The translations under genes and the position numbers were made by a program. DNA of 64,000 nt from Thalassotalea psychrophila (GTDB taxonomy: Bacteria > Pseudomonadota > Gammaproteobacteria > Enterobacterales > Alteromonadaceae): positions 4,464,001 to 4,528,000 of the forward strand of contig NZ_CP134145.1 in NCBI RefSeq assembly GCF_031583595.1, given 5' to 3'. Shown here piece after piece: positions 38,583 to 48,777 of this stretch. Below the pieces are notes generated by a model, which did not search any database, was not told the DNA's origin, and worked only from the letters and a program-made list of their open reading frames with translations. Position 1 is the first letter of the stretch; each line of letters starts with the position of its first letter.

Positions 38583-39545
38583 ATGACCTTTACACCGACG
38601 GCAATAAAACACTGTTTACATCCAAACTCAGACTTTGGCAGTGGCTCGCATAGTGGCACTAACCCTTTAGATTTCAACAATGCTAAAGATAACCTGCAGG
38701 CGTTTGCCAAGTTGTGGTTTTCATTTGATGACAAGCCAGCAGTTGCTGCTTTTCATGGTTTAATGTTTGGTGCAGTTGGCGATAACCGTTTAAAGCCTCT
38801 ATTTGGTTATACCGGTTTTGGTTTGTTTCAAGCCAAGCTGCTTAGTAATGGTAATGTGCGCATTCGTGGCAAAGAAGTAGGTTACTTTTGTGACCCCATC
38901 ACTGGTGATATCCTCGAATATTGGGACAACCCTTATACGGGTGAACGCGTCAAAGTATTTAACTTTTTTAACGACCGCATTAGGGGTGAGTTAACTCCTG
39001 AGATGCCAAAGTTTCATTTTGGTGATGACAATGATGCACCAACATTAATGAATGAAGGCAGCATTAAAACCCGCATCGACGGTAGTGCTCCATTTATTCT
39101 GCCGTGGCAACGATTTGGCGATAATATGACCCTTGCCTGGGATTATACTCACAGATATCGCAACCCAGTAACCAAAGACAAATGGCCAAAAGCCCACACC
39201 GGTGAATTTATAAATCCGTCAGAGCACTTTACCTTTCAAACGAATTATAACCACCTTGCTGATCGGGCAACGCCCACTGCAGATTTTGCTTGCGGGTTTT
39301 CACGTATTTCGCCTTGGTGGCCGTGGATGCAAATGGGACAAAGTGGCATTAAAGGTCACTTATTCGGTCGGATGAATTCTCATAAAAGCAATAATGGCTT
39401 TGTCGATATCCCTGAAAAAGTATTGGCCTATACCGAACAACATCACCCTGAATACTTAATAGCGCCGAATGATTGGGATGATGGTTTCCCTATTGGCACT
39501 TGGGAGTCTTACGCGCAAAAAGTAGCGCCAGAAATTGCATTGTAA
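38583..39545 (+). CDS. DUF1838 family protein
   Basis: A 320-residue soluble protein I assign to DUF1838. Marks are FSFDDKPAVAAFHGLMFG, LFGYTGFGLFQAKLL, a GDILEYWDNPYTGERVKVFNFF segment (about 113-134) and a tryptophan-rich ISPWWPWMQMGQSG segment. The family lacks a known function. Extended beta segments and many aromatic residues suggest a pocket for a large planar or hydrophobic ligand, which is my inference. It is the last catabolic gene of the rightward operon. Confidence 0.6.
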   Translation: MTFTPTAIKHCLHPNSDFGSGSHSGTNPLDFNNAKDNLQAFAKLWFSFDDKPAVAAFHGLMFGAVGDNRLKPLFGYTGFGLFQAKLLSNGNVRIRGKEVGYFCDPITGDILEYWDNPYTGERVKVFNFFNDRIRGELTPEMPKFHFGDDNDAPTLMNEGSIKTRIDGSAPFILPWQRFGDNMTLAWDYTHRYRNPVTKDKWPKAHTGEFINPSEHFTFQTNYNHLADRATPTADFACGFSRISPWWPWMQMGQSGIKGHLFGRMNSHKSNNGFVDIPEKVLAYTEQHHPEYLIAPNDWDDGFPIGTWESYAQKVAPEIAL

Positions 39546-39597
39546 ATATTGTTATTAATCGCTAAGGTCTTAATAGATAAACTACAATTATAAAAAT

Positions 39598-40320
39598 ATG
39601 ACAGAAAACCAACACATCTTAATTGTTGACGACGACCCAGAAATTCGCGAATTACTGGGCCAGTTTCTACGCAAGCACGAATTTAAAGTGGCCTTAGCCG
39701 CAGACGGTGAGCAAATGCAGCAGCAATTGCAACATCATAAGTTTGACTTACTGGTACTTGACCTGATGTTACCCGGTGAAGATGGACTATCTTTGTGTCG
39801 AAACCTGCGTACAAAAACCAATATGCCTATTATTATGCTGACTGCCTTAGGTGAAGAAGTGGACCGCATATTAGGGCTAGAAATGGGGGCAGACGACTAT
39901 TTAGCAAAACCATTTAGCCCAAGAGAATTATTAGCAAGAATTAAAGCAGTATTGCGACGTTCACAGTTGGGAAGAGGCGGTCTAACCGAACAACAAAGCG
40001 GTACCTTGCTAATCTTTGATAACTGGCAACTCGATATAGGTAAGCGTGAATTGAAACAAGCTGATGGCACACTTATTCCGTTAAGCTCAGGAGAGTTTAC
40101 CTTATTGCAAGTATTTGCCGAACATCCACAACGAGTTCTTAGTCGCGATTTTTTACTAGACCATACAAAAGGCCGTGAGAGTGGTCCATATGATCGTAGT
40201 ATCGACATTCAATTATCAAGACTTAGACGCAAAATTGAAGTGAACAAGAAAGAGCCAGAAATAATTAAAACGATTCGCAGCGGTGGCTATCAATTTAGCC
40301 TGCCGGTTTTGAGAAAATAA
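39598..40320 (+). CDS. OmpR-family response regulator
   Basis: A 240-residue response regulator. The receiver domain (about 5-118) has the acidic cluster DDD at 11-13, phospho-acceptor Asp55 in LVLDLMLPGEDG and Lys104 in YLAKPFSP. A winged-helix domain follows (about 140-235) with RSIDIQLSRLRRKIE as recognition helix. It pairs with the kinase gene 2 bp downstream. Whether it controls the adjacent catabolic operon is not shown by sequence. Confidence 0.94.
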   Translation: MTENQHILIVDDDPEIRELLGQFLRKHEFKVALAADGEQMQQQLQHHKFDLLVLDLMLPGEDGLSLCRNLRTKTNMPIIMLTALGEEVDRILGLEMGADDYLAKPFSPRELLARIKAVLRRSQLGRGGLTEQQSGTLLIFDNWQLDIGKRELKQADGTLIPLSSGEFTLLQVFAEHPQRVLSRDFLLDHTKGRESGPYDRSIDIQLSRLRRKIEVNKKEPEIIKTIRSGGYQFSLPVLRK

Positions 40321-40322
40321 CT

Positions 40323-41651
40323 ATGCGTTGGTTCTGGCCATCAGGGCTAACCGGACGAGTCGCATTAGTGCTGATCTTGGCATTAATTACGGTGCAACTG
40401 TTAAGCTTGCCGTTTTACCTGCGTCAGCAAACCAGTGAAGCAACTGAACTTTATCAACACTCAACATTGCAACGCATTAATCACATAGTTAAATTATTTG
40501 AACAATTAAATGCTACCCAACGTCGTGATTTATTACCCGCGCTAAACAGCCCATCTCTGTCTATGGATGCCTATTACCAGTTAACCCAAGCAGAAAGTAA
40601 GGCAACCGATGAACCAAGCTTGGCGGCAACACTATCAACACAGTTAGACCGCAACGTTATTGTAAAACACGCCAAACAAGACGGTTCTATGTTACTCGAC
40701 ATGTTTCCATCACAGCAGCGAATTGCTATTTGGGTGCCCTTAAAAGATAACTCTTGGCTACGCTTTTCTACCAGTTCATCACTGCCATCATCAGGTTGGA
40801 TAATGCATATTTCTGCGCAAATAATCATGCTATGTATTGCAGTAATCATTCTTGCCATTGTTGCGGCTAGGCAATTGACTCGGCCGATTCGCACCTTTGC
40901 CGCCGCCGCTGAGCGCTTAGGTACCGATGTAAATGCAGAACCGATTGAAGAAAAAGGCAGTACCGAATTAAGAAAAGCTACCCGCGCATTTAATACCATG
41001 CAACAACGCTTGCAAAGTTATGTGGAAGACAGAACCAAAATGCTCGCGGCAATATCACATGACTTAAGAACATCCCTCACCCGATTAAGGCTAAGAACCG
41101 AATTTATAGAAGACGAACAACAACAACGTAAAGCCGAACATGACTTAGAAGACATGGAAGCCATGCTTGCCTCAACCTTAACGTTTGCCCGAGATGATGC
41201 AGGGCAAGAGAAACTAGTAAACCTAGATTTAGCAAAACTGATCCACACTCTTTGCGACGATATGGAAGACTTAGAAAAAGATGTCATATACCAAGGCCCT
41301 GAAGCACTCACCTGTTTAGGGAGACCAACTGCACTTAAACGAGCCATATCAAACGTAATAATAAATGCGGTGAATTATGGTAAAAAAGCAAAAGTGACCC
41401 TAAGCCAAGATGAAGAAAACATTAACATACAAGTTGAAGATGATGGTCCTGGTATACCAGCAGAGCAAATAGAAAAGGTATTCGAACCATTCGTAAGACT
41501 CGACCAAGCAAGAAACCGTAGCACTGGTGGTACCGGTTTAGGCTTATCTATTACAAGATCAGTTATACGTTCACATGGAGGTGATGTCACATTAAAAAAC
41601 CATCATAAAAGTGGTTTAGTTGTTACTTTGGCTTTACCGAAAGTTAGTTAA
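40323..41651 (+). CDS. EnvZ-like sensor histidine kinase
   Basis: A 442-residue membrane kinase. Two transmembrane segments (about 9-28 and 160-182) enclose a periplasmic sensor domain; HAMP follows; the H-box is AAISHDLRTSLTRLRLR (about 243-259, with Ser where most have Pro after the RT), then N-box AISNVIINAVNYGKKA, DDGPGIPAEQIEKVFEPF, and GGTGLGLSI. The pairing with an OmpR-type regulator is standard. The periplasmic domain gives no ligand clue. Confidence 0.93.
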   Translation: MRWFWPSGLTGRVALVLILALITVQLLSLPFYLRQQTSEATELYQHSTLQRINHIVKLFEQLNATQRRDLLPALNSPSLSMDAYYQLTQAESKATDEPSLAATLSTQLDRNVIVKHAKQDGSMLLDMFPSQQRIAIWVPLKDNSWLRFSTSSSLPSSGWIMHISAQIIMLCIAVIILAIVAARQLTRPIRTFAAAAERLGTDVNAEPIEEKGSTELRKATRAFNTMQQRLQSYVEDRTKMLAAISHDLRTSLTRLRLRTEFIEDEQQQRKAEHDLEDMEAMLASTLTFARDDAGQEKLVNLDLAKLIHTLCDDMEDLEKDVIYQGPEALTCLGRPTALKRAISNVIINAVNYGKKAKVTLSQDEENINIQVEDDGPGIPAEQIEKVFEPFVRLDQARNRSTGGTGLGLSITRSVIRSHGGDVTLKNHHKSGLVVTLALPKVS

Positions 41652-41743
41652 TAAAACCCTCTATCTCCCACCCATGAAAAATGCAGCTCGCCATTCCCCC
41701 ATCTATGGTACAGGAGGATAAGCACGTCCTTGTGCAAAAAAAA

Positions 41744-41764
41744 AGCAAGGCTAATAGCCTTGCT
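41744..41764 (-). terminator. Intrinsic terminator of the cold-shock gene
   Basis: Stem agcaaggct / agccttgct with a 3-nt loop. On the minus strand it is followed by a run of about nine T (41735-41743 read in reverse). It also serves the convergent kinase gene, whose T-tract is weaker. Confidence 0.85.
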
Positions 41765-41816
41765 CTTTATTCTAAATTCTTAATGCTTTGGGTTAGTGAT
41801 CTAACCTAGCGATTAA

Positions 41817-42026
41817 TTATAAAGGTTTGATGTTCTCTGCTTGAGGGCCTTTTTGACCTTCAGTTACAGTGAATTCAACTTTTTGACCTTCAGAAAGAGT
41901 CTTAAAACCGTCAGCAACGATTGCACGGAAGTGAGCAAAAACGTCAGGACCATTTTCTTGTTCGATAAAACCAAAACCTTTAGCTTCGTTGAACCATTTA
42001 ACTGTACCAGTAGTAGTGTTAGACAT
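41817..42026 (-). CDS. CspA-family cold-shock protein
   Basis: A 69-residue OB-fold nucleic-acid chaperone. RNP1-like KGFGFIEQ (about 16-23) and RNP2-like DVFAHF (about 30-35) are present, with length standard for CspA/CspE. The long AT-rich leader upstream (to about 42180) is typical of cold-shock mRNAs. No link to catabolism. Confidence 0.95.
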   Translation of the reverse strand: MSNTTTGTVKWFNEAKGFGFIEQENGPDVFAHFRAIVADGFKTLSEGQKVEFTVTEGQKGPQAENIKPL

Positions 42027-42337
42027 AATAATATCCTATTTAATATAAATTTAATTTAAGCCTTTCTAGTGAAAGACCAAGTCGTTGGAAGCAAACTATC
42101 AAATATCAAACAGGATGAAGTCTTAAAAAAAACATCAACTTGGTGTACATAAATATAGGTCGAACTTTCAAGCTGCGAGGATTATATCCTAGTGAGTTTT
42201 TTAATCTAGAGGTTTAGTGTTAAATATTTGTTAAATATTGTTGTTACACAACGATACAAAACTCTAACTCCTTGAAATACTTGCGATACAAACAATCCAT
42301 ATACTTAATTTATTAATGTGTAAATTAGGAAAAAGTA
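42027..42337. promoter_or_regulatory. Divergent region between cspA-like gene and the chelatase operon
   Basis: 311 bp. The left 150 bp probably encode the csp leader (ribosome site AGGA just before its ATG). The right part is very AT-rich, with a good ribosome site (TTAGGAAAAA) before 42338. No palindrome of the TGTTATA type was found here. Confidence 0.45.
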
Positions 42338-45300
42338 ATGGCTGTAGGTAAACGTGGGTTCTTTAAACGTCATTTACGGAAAATTTTAACTTTAATGGTC
42401 ATTGCCGCTTTGATCGGTGGTTATTTTAAACTAGCCTCGCCTACGCTAGTTGCCATGGTTAACTATGAAGATTTTCAGGTAGCACGCGTATTTAAATCTA
42501 ATACCAACTCAATGATTACTATTAATATGGTGTCGTTAGAAAACATTGAGCAAGTTGCTAATTACGATTTGGTGTTGTTTTTTGGTCGTGGTTTAAACCT
42601 TGAGCCCGAGCAGTTTGATTTTTTACAATCGCAAGGTATTAAAGGCTTGAAAATGTTTATGGAAGGTGCAACCAACCCTAACATTGATGTTACCAATCTA
42701 CGTGGACAAGACTTAGACTTTATTGGCGATTACATTAAATACGGCGGCTCTGCTAATTACCGCTCCTTGTTAAATTATGTTCGATCTGTATTTGATCAGA
42801 AAAAGCTGTTTGTGGACGAGCTTAAAAAACCTATCCCATTATCACAAGATTTAGTGTTTCATCTTAAGGAAGATGAGATGTTTGAAACCGTAAGCGAATT
42901 TGAACAATACGCAGCATTAAATGGCATACACAAACCGGGGCAGCCAAAAGTTGCCATGGTTACTTCGGTTCCAGGGCCGTTTAACTCAAACCGTGATCAC
43001 GTAGACGGTTTAATAAATTCATTAGCCAATCGTGGCCTGAATGTTTATCCAATGGCAGCGTTAAACAAACGGCTTGAATTTTTACAAGCAGTAAACCCTG
43101 ATGCAGTGGTATTTATGCCGCACGGCCGTATTACCTTAAATGATACCGATGCCGCATTAAAGTGGTTAAAAGACGGCAACGTACCAATGTTTGGCCCTAT
43201 TTCAGTATTTCAAAATCATGACGAATGGATAGATGACCAGCAAGGCATGATGGGCGCATTAATTACCATGTCGATTGTATTACCTGAATTCGATGGCGCC
43301 ATCACCCCTTATGCCATTGCCGCGAAATATTCAGATGAAAACGGTTATCAAATCTTTAAAGCAATTCCCGAGCGCATGGAAAAGTTCACTGCCATGGTAC
43401 GCAACTGGATTGATTTAAAAGTATTACACAACAAAGATAAAAAGCTGGCGATTTACTACTACAAAGGTCCGGGTAAAAATGCGATGACCGCCGGCGGTAT
43501 GGAAGTGGCAGAATCATTGTATAACACTTTAGATGAGCTTAAAGGTTCTGGCTTCAATGTTGACGGATTGCCAGAAAACTTAGCGAGTTTTAAACAATTA
43601 ATACAACGACAAGGTCCTGTACTTGGCCCATATGCCGCAGGTGATATGGCCGAGTTTTTCAAGCATGGAAAACCTGCTCGTGTTAGCGCCGAACAATTTG
43701 ATTTATGGTGTAAAGAAGAGTTAAAAGCAGCAATGTGTGCAGCGGTTGAAGCGCGTTATGGCCGTAGCCCTGGCAATTATATGGTAGATGTGAAAGATGG
43801 TATTGAACATATTGGGGTTGCTCGAATTCAGCTAGGTAATGTAGTTATTTTACCGCAACCACTACCTGGTATAGGAGATAATACCTTTGCTTTGGTTCAT
43901 GGAACCCGCGAAGCACCGCCACATCCGTATGTTGCCTCATATTTATGGACCCGCAAAGTGTTTCAACCCGATGCAATTATGCATTTTGGTACTCATGGCT
44001 CATTAGAGTTTACTCCATGGAAACAGGTAGCATTATCTGATTACGATTGGTCAGATGCGTTAGTAGGAGGTCTGCCACATTTTTATATTTACACCATCAA
44101 TAATGTTGGTGAAGCAATTATTGCCAAGCGGCGCTCTTACGCCACTATTTTGTCGCATTTAACCGCACCATTTATGGAAAGTGGCGTGCACAATCAAATG
44201 AAATCATTAGCAGATAAACTGCAGAGCTATCATCAATTAGAAAATGGGTCTGTTAAAGCCAGTTATGCCCGCAGCATTACTGAGATGGCTAAGGACATGG
44301 GCATTGTTGAGCAACTTAACATTGGCGGAGAAAAATGGAGCGAAGCCGACTTTTTTGCCTTATCTAATCATGTTGAAACTGTATCGTCTGAAAAGATCAC
44401 CGAAGGTTTATACACTCTGAACAAACCTTATACGGCTGAGCAGATTGATTCTACAACGCGCTTAATTGCTACAGATCCTCTAGCCTATTCAATGGCAAGC
44501 TTAGATGTATTAAAAGGCAAAATTGACAGCCAACAATTAGATAACAAACCCTGGTTTAATGCCAACTATCAAGCACCTGCCAAAGCTTGGGTAAATCGGG
44601 TATTAACCGGTGAACAAGCAAGCCAGGTTTTGCCTGAGTTGATTTCAACTAAAGAACTTGTGCAAACCGAGCAATGGTTTATTGATAACCGCCGCTTAAC
44701 CGATGGCGAAATTATTGGTGGCTTTGTCGCTATGGGTAGTATGGAAGCCGATTTGGGCAATGTCGGTGGTAATTTAGCCGAAAACTTAGAATCGGTAAAA
44801 AGCCTATTGATAAAAATTATTCCTCATCCAGAACGCCTTGAATTTTTACAATCTCTAAAATCTGAAAAGCAATTTGTGATGGTGTCAAAATCGCTCGACC
44901 CCGAATTACTTAAACAAGCACAAACCATTGCCAAGGCAATTCCTGCTATGGCGGCTGGTTTAAAAATATCGCAACAGGGAGATGTTAATCAGCTACTGCG
45001 TTTGATGCAAAAACCGGCGATATACGAACAGGTATTTGTGTTACTTAACGATCCACAATTAGCAGACTCGGTTGCAAAAGAGCGCGCAGCAGTTGCTACA
45101 GAAAATAAACAACTTGCCCTGCAATCAGACAACTTAAAAGCCTTAAGCTTAGCGTTAAACGACATGCAGCGCCCGCAAACTTTGCCAAATATGGATAAAG
45201 CTGAGCTGCAAAATTTTATTGACGTATTGCAGTTTTATTTGGCTAAGAAAGAGGGATTAGAACTTAGCTCTGACGACAGTGATGAAGGCATCAATAAACA

Positions 45301-47110
45301 AGTAGAAATTTTAGCAGCTCTGCTTGCTGTTAATGATTTTGATGATCGGATTGAAGTTGCAAAGCAGCAAGCCTCAGAAAAAATTAGAATTATCGATCAA
45401 CGCGCCAAAAGCATGGCCCATGCGGTACGCACCATAGAGCAAAACTTAATATCGGTTAACCAATACCGTGAAGACTTAGCGAATAGTCCAAGTATTGAAA
45501 TGCAAAGTTTACTCAATGCGCTGAGTGGTGGTTATATTCTACCCTCTTCCGGTGGTGATTTAGTGCGCAACCCTCGGACCCTGCCTACTGGTAGAAATAT
45601 GTTCTCGGTAGATGCAGAGCAAACTCCTACCGTTGAAGCATGGGATGTAGGTGTGAAGTTAGCCGATTCTTTACTGGAAAATCATCTTGCCAGCAACGAC
45701 GGCGAATATCCGAAGAAAATCACTTTTACCTTATGGCCAGGCGACTTTATCCAAACCGAAGGGGCGCAACTTGCACAAATATTTTATCTATTAGGTGTTG
45801 AACCGGTGCGAGACCCATTTAACCGAGTAGTATCAATCAAACCTATCCCTCTGGCAGAGCTTGGCCGCCCACGTATAGATATTGTTGCTCAAACTGCTGG
45901 CCAGTTTCGCGATTTAGCGGCCAGTAGAATATTACTTATTAACAAAGCCATTGAAATGGTCAGCCAACTTGATGAAACAGCCAGCGACAACTTTGTTCGC
46001 AGTGGTGTAAGTAAATCAGAGCGGATGATGGTTGCTAAAGGCATATCTCCGGTAGAGGCACGGGAGCTTGCTAGTACCCGAGTATTTGGTGGTGCTAACG
46101 GTGCGTATGGTACCGGTATTATGGGTATGGTTGAACGAGGAGATTCTTGGGAAAAAGACTCAGAAGTGGCCCAGCAATACCTTAACAATATGGGCGCGGT
46201 TTACGGCAAAGGTGATAAATGGAGTTACTACCGTGAAGGCGTATTTGAAGCCGCATTGCAAGATGCCGAAGTAGTGGTACAACCTAGAGAGTCTAATACT
46301 TGGGGCGCGTTATCACTCGATCATGTTTATGAATTTATGGGCGGCTTAAATTTAGCAGTAAGAGAAGTGACTGGTGAAGATCCAAAAGCTTATTTTAATG
46401 ATTTTCGCCAAGCTAATAATCCAGAAGTACAAACAATGGAAGATGCTGTATGGACAGAAGCGCAAGCAACACTATTTAATCCTCAATACATTAAAGCCAT
46501 TCAACAGGGCAGCGCTTCATCGGCCGAGAAAATGGCAGAAACCTTCCGTAATACTTATGGTTGGAATGTAATGAAGCCCGACGCCATCAAAGATGAGCTT
46601 TGGGATGAAGTATATGAAACTTACGTAGATGATAAGTACGATCTCGGTGTTCAAGACTTCTTTGAAAATGAAAACCCTTACGCACTACAAGAGATGACCG
46701 CTGTAATGATGGAGACTGCCCGTAAAGGTTTATGGGAAGCCAGTGATGAACAACTTAATGCACTAGCAACACTGCATGCTGAATTGATCGAGAAGTACGA
46801 TGCTGGTTGTACTATCTTCGTATGTGATAACAGTAAGTTGCGTGACTTTATCAGTCAGCGATTACCCGAACAGCAACGTCAAAATTACCAACAACAAATT
46901 AAAAAATCGTTAGAAGCACCAAGTGATGCCAATGAAGACTCTATGGTACTAGAAAAAGAAGTGGTTAAAAAAACTGATGAAAGTGAATTGCCACTTATCC
47001 AACGGTTAAACTGGGGCTTGATCCTTGGCTTGTTATTAATATTAGCAACCATTGCATTTTTAGCGTCACGTCGTCGTCAAGTTTCGCACCTTGATACTAA
47101 CGAGCTGTAA
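42338..47110 (+). CDS. Membrane-anchored CobN/ChlH-type tetrapyrrole chelatase, HmuS-like
   Basis: A 1590-residue CobN/magnesium-chelatase-H superfamily protein. Unlike cytosolic CobN it has an N-terminal transmembrane helix (about 14-35) and a C-terminal one (about 1557-1578), as I recall for HmuS of Bacteroidetes haem-uptake operons, reported to remove metal from haem. The family core is clear: HFGTHGSLEFTPWKQ at about 548-562, HGTREAPPHPYVASYLW before it, and ASTRVFGGANGAYGTGIMG near 1246. No CobS/CobT or ChlI/ChlD ATPase partners are nearby, and no cobalamin genes, which argues against cobalt insertion. The downstream ExbB-like and DUF2149 genes match the HmuSTUV arrangement. The metal could be Fe or Mg. 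Confidence 0.78.
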   Translation: MAVGKRGFFKRHLRKILTLMVIAALIGGYFKLASPTLVAMVNYEDFQVARVFKSNTNSMITINMVSLENIEQVANYDLVLFFGRGLNLEPEQFDFLQSQGIKGLKMFMEGATNPNIDVTNLRGQDLDFIGDYIKYGGSANYRSLLNYVRSVFDQKKLFVDELKKPIPLSQDLVFHLKEDEMFETVSEFEQYAALNGIHKPGQPKVAMVTSVPGPFNSNRDHVDGLINSLANRGLNVYPMAALNKRLEFLQAVNPDAVVFMPHGRITLNDTDAALKWLKDGNVPMFGPISVFQNHDEWIDDQQGMMGALITMSIVLPEFDGAITPYAIAAKYSDENGYQIFKAIPERMEKFTAMVRNWIDLKVLHNKDKKLAIYYYKGPGKNAMTAGGMEVAESLYNTLDELKGSGFNVDGLPENLASFKQLIQRQGPVLGPYAAGDMAEFFKHGKPARVSAEQFDLWCKEELKAAMCAAVEARYGRSPGNYMVDVKDGIEHIGVARIQLGNVVILPQPLPGIGDNTFALVHGTREAPPHPYVASYLWTRKVFQPDAIMHFGTHGSLEFTPWKQVALSDYDWSDALVGGLPHFYIYTINNVGEAIIAKRRSYATILSHLTAPFMESGVHNQMKSLADKLQSYHQLENGSVKASYARSITEMAKDMGIVEQLNIGGEKWSEADFFALSNHVETVSSEKITEGLYTLNKPYTAEQIDSTTRLIATDPLAYSMASLDVLKGKIDSQQLDNKPWFNANYQAPAKAWVNRVLTGEQASQVLPELISTKELVQTEQWFIDNRRLTDGEIIGGFVAMGSMEADLGNVGGNLAENLESVKSLLIKIIPHPERLEFLQSLKSEKQFVMVSKSLDPELLKQAQTIAKAIPAMAAGLKISQQGDVNQLLRLMQKPAIYEQVFVLLNDPQLADSVAKERAAVATENKQLALQSDNLKALSLALNDMQRPQTLPNMDKAELQNFIDVLQFYLAKKEGLELSSDDSDEGINKQVEILAALLAVNDFDDRIEVAKQQASEKIRIIDQRAKSMAHAVRTIEQNLISVNQYREDLANSPSIEMQSLLNALSGGYILPSSGGDLVRNPRTLPTGRNMFSVDAEQTPTVEAWDVGVKLADSLLENHLASNDGEYPKKITFTLWPGDFIQTEGAQLAQIFYLLGVEPVRDPFNRVVSIKPIPLAELGRPRIDIVAQTAGQFRDLAASRILLINKAIEMVSQLDETASDNFVRSGVSKSERMMVAKGISPVEARELASTRVFGGANGAYGTGIMGMVERGDSWEKDSEVAQQYLNNMGAVYGKGDKWSYYREGVFEAALQDAEVVVQPRESNTWGALSLDHVYEFMGGLNLAVREVTGEDPKAYFNDFRQANNPEVQTMEDAVWTEAQATLFNPQYIKAIQQGSASSAEKMAETFRNTYGWNVMKPDAIKDELWDEVYETYVDDKYDLGVQDFFENENPYALQEMTAVMMETARKGLWEASDEQLNALATLHAELIEKYDAGCTIFVCDNSKLRDFISQRLPEQQRQNYQQQIKKSLEAPSDANEDSMVLEKEVVKKTDESELPLIQRLNWGLILGLLLILATIAFLASRRRQVSHLDTNEL

Positions 47111-47113
47111 ATT

Positions 47114-47812
47114 ATGGACAATATAATCCTATTTTTAGCGTTATTTAGCCTAACGGCAACGGCAGTCCAAGTGTCATTGTTTCGCCATTGGTGGCAACAA
47201 CTGGCACTGGCATTAGTAATTGCAGCAATTACTTATTGTTTTTACCCAACGGCAATTGCGTATAGTACTACTGATATAGAACAACTACTGGCCAATACCA
47301 ACTCAATGTTAGATATGTCGGTGGTGTTGGTACTTGAAGCTGTGGTAATGCTAATACTCGCGTTGTTTATGTTACGTGATATGTATACTCGCTTAGTTAT
47401 GCCCTACAAACTTATACCCCATATGCAGTTTATCCCAATGGTAAGTGCCGTTGGCGTGTTGTGCTTTTATCAAGTGCACCTTTATCAACAAGCGCTTGAA
47501 TGGGAGTTTGCCACTACCGCATTTATTTACGGCGGCTCGGTAGCATTAACTGTTGTGTTATTTGCCTGGGTTATTAAATTTTTAGTGCCAGCAAGAGTAT
47601 TGCGGCTAGAACTGAAACTAGCAATGCACGCGGCGCAAATTGTTTTAGCGGTTGCGGTATCTATTTTAACGGCAAGGCATCCATATCTCCAAAGTGACAT
47701 TAACCCTAATATAAACGAATTTATCGTGGTAACTATCATCATCAGCTTAGGTGCGGTTGTCGGTTACGTACGCTATCAATATCAATCAAAAAAATTATTA
47801 AAAAAGAGGTAA
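47114..47812 (+). CDS. Multi-spanning membrane protein, HmuT-like position
   Basis: A 232-residue integral membrane protein with about six predicted helices (around 3-20, 26-45, 67-90, 102-124, 136-160, 175-222). Two histidines lie in the second half of the protein (AMHAAQIVLAVA and ILTARHPYLQ). I cannot name a family by eye. Three bases separate it from the chelatase gene and four from the ExbB-like gene, so it is very probably part of the complex. In hmuSTUV-type operons a membrane protein occupies the same place. Confidence 0.65.
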   Translation: MDNIILFLALFSLTATAVQVSLFRHWWQQLALALVIAAITYCFYPTAIAYSTTDIEQLLANTNSMLDMSVVLVLEAVVMLILALFMLRDMYTRLVMPYKLIPHMQFIPMVSAVGVLCFYQVHLYQQALEWEFATTAFIYGGSVALTVVLFAWVIKFLVPARVLRLELKLAMHAAQIVLAVAVSILTARHPYLQSDINPNINEFIVVTIIISLGAVVGYVRYQYQSKKLLKKR

Positions 47813-47816
47813 TACC

Positions 47817-48404
47817 ATGGAATTCATCATTCAAACACTGTACTGGATTTCTTCCGGTTTGCTGATCCCAACAATCGTATTGTTATTACTGTTTTTAGCA
47901 CAAGGGCTAATGGTTATTGGTGGCTTTTATGGCGCTTATGCTAACCGTATGGCCTTTGAAAAAAGCGTAAAGCCAGCACTGCATGAGTTATCAAAAGACA
48001 ACGCTAATGATGTACTAAACCAAGAAAAAATTCGTCGTACAGGTTTGGTGAATGTTTACTTAGAGAAGCTTTTGGCTAATCGCGACAATACCATTAAAGC
48101 TGAAAAAGTGTTGGCTGATTTTGAAATGGCTTGTGAACAGGATTTAGGCAAAGTAAAAACATTAGCCAAAATCGGTCCAATGTTAGGTTTAATGGGTACG
48201 TTAATTCCAATGGGCCCGGCGCTGGTTGGTTTAGCTTCTGGCGATATGGCTTCACTTGCACAAAACATGCAAGTGGCATTTGCAACCACCGTTGTTGGCT
48301 TATTAATTGGTGCCATTGGTTTTTTCTGTAACCAAATTAAAACTCGTTGGTATGCATCAGATCTTACCGACCTTGAATACGTTTATGCCGTAGTTAAAAA
48401 TTAG
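47817..48404 (+). CDS. MotA/TolQ/ExbB-type proton channel, HmuU-like
   Basis: A 195-residue ExbB-family protein with three transmembrane segments (about 12-38, 108-135, 145-170). The family's LAKIGPMLGLMGTLIPMGPAL stretch (about 118-138) and QVAFATTVVGLLIGAIGFF (about 152-170) line the channel. Such channels couple the proton-motive force to a partner. Its place beside a CobN-like chelatase suggests powering of metal removal or substrate delivery rather than a TonB receptor. Good ribosome site GAGGTAA. Confidence 0.85.
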   Translation: MEFIIQTLYWISSGLLIPTIVLLLLFLAQGLMVIGGFYGAYANRMAFEKSVKPALHELSKDNANDVLNQEKIRRTGLVNVYLEKLLANRDNTIKAEKVLADFEMACEQDLGKVKTLAKIGPMLGLMGTLIPMGPALVGLASGDMASLAQNMQVAFATTVVGLLIGAIGFFCNQIKTRWYASDLTDLEYVYAVVKN

Positions 48405-48427
48405 TTAAGAACTAATAAGGATTAGTT

Positions 48428-48772
48428 ATGCGCTCAACGAACACCAGACATAAATTTTTAAAACAAGATGATGATCTTGACCCGTTATCATCCCTTACCA
48501 ATCTATTTGACGTTGCCATGGTATTTGCAGTAGCGTTAATGGTGGCCTTGGTACAACATTTAAATATCGCTGAAATGTTACTCGATGAAGACTTCACTAT
48601 GGTGAAAAATCCAGGTAAAGAGAATATGGAAATTATTCAGAAAAAAGGCAAAGAGATTAGTAAATACAAACAAAACCAAAATAGTGAAGCTGATCCAAAT
48701 AAAAAGCGTGGCAAGCGAGTTGGCGTGGCTTATCAGCTTGAGAATGGCGAAATCATTTATATTCCGGAGTAA
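48428..48772 (+). CDS. DUF2149 protein, HmuV-like (ExbD-like partner)
   Basis: A 114-residue protein with one transmembrane helix (about 31-48) just after DDDLDPLSSLTNLFDVAMVFAV, the hallmark of DUF2149. An Asp at the start of the helix (LFDVAM) is in the position of the proton-carrying Asp of ExbD. The C-terminal part is charged and soluble, and ends in a beta-like VGVAYQLENGEIIYIPE segment. It partners the ExbB-like channel. Confidence 0.78.
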   Translation: MRSTNTRHKFLKQDDDLDPLSSLTNLFDVAMVFAVALMVALVQHLNIAEMLLDEDFTMVKNPGKENMEIIQKKGKEISKYKQNQNSEADPNKKRGKRVGVAYQLENGEIIYIPE

Positions 48773-48777
48773 AGTTA

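Noticed and set aside
42338..47110. Cobaltochelatase CobN for vitamin B12 synthesis
   Set aside because: No cobS/cobT or other cob genes adjoin it, both ends carry membrane helices, and the downstream ExbB-like and DUF2149 genes fit an HmuS-type role.
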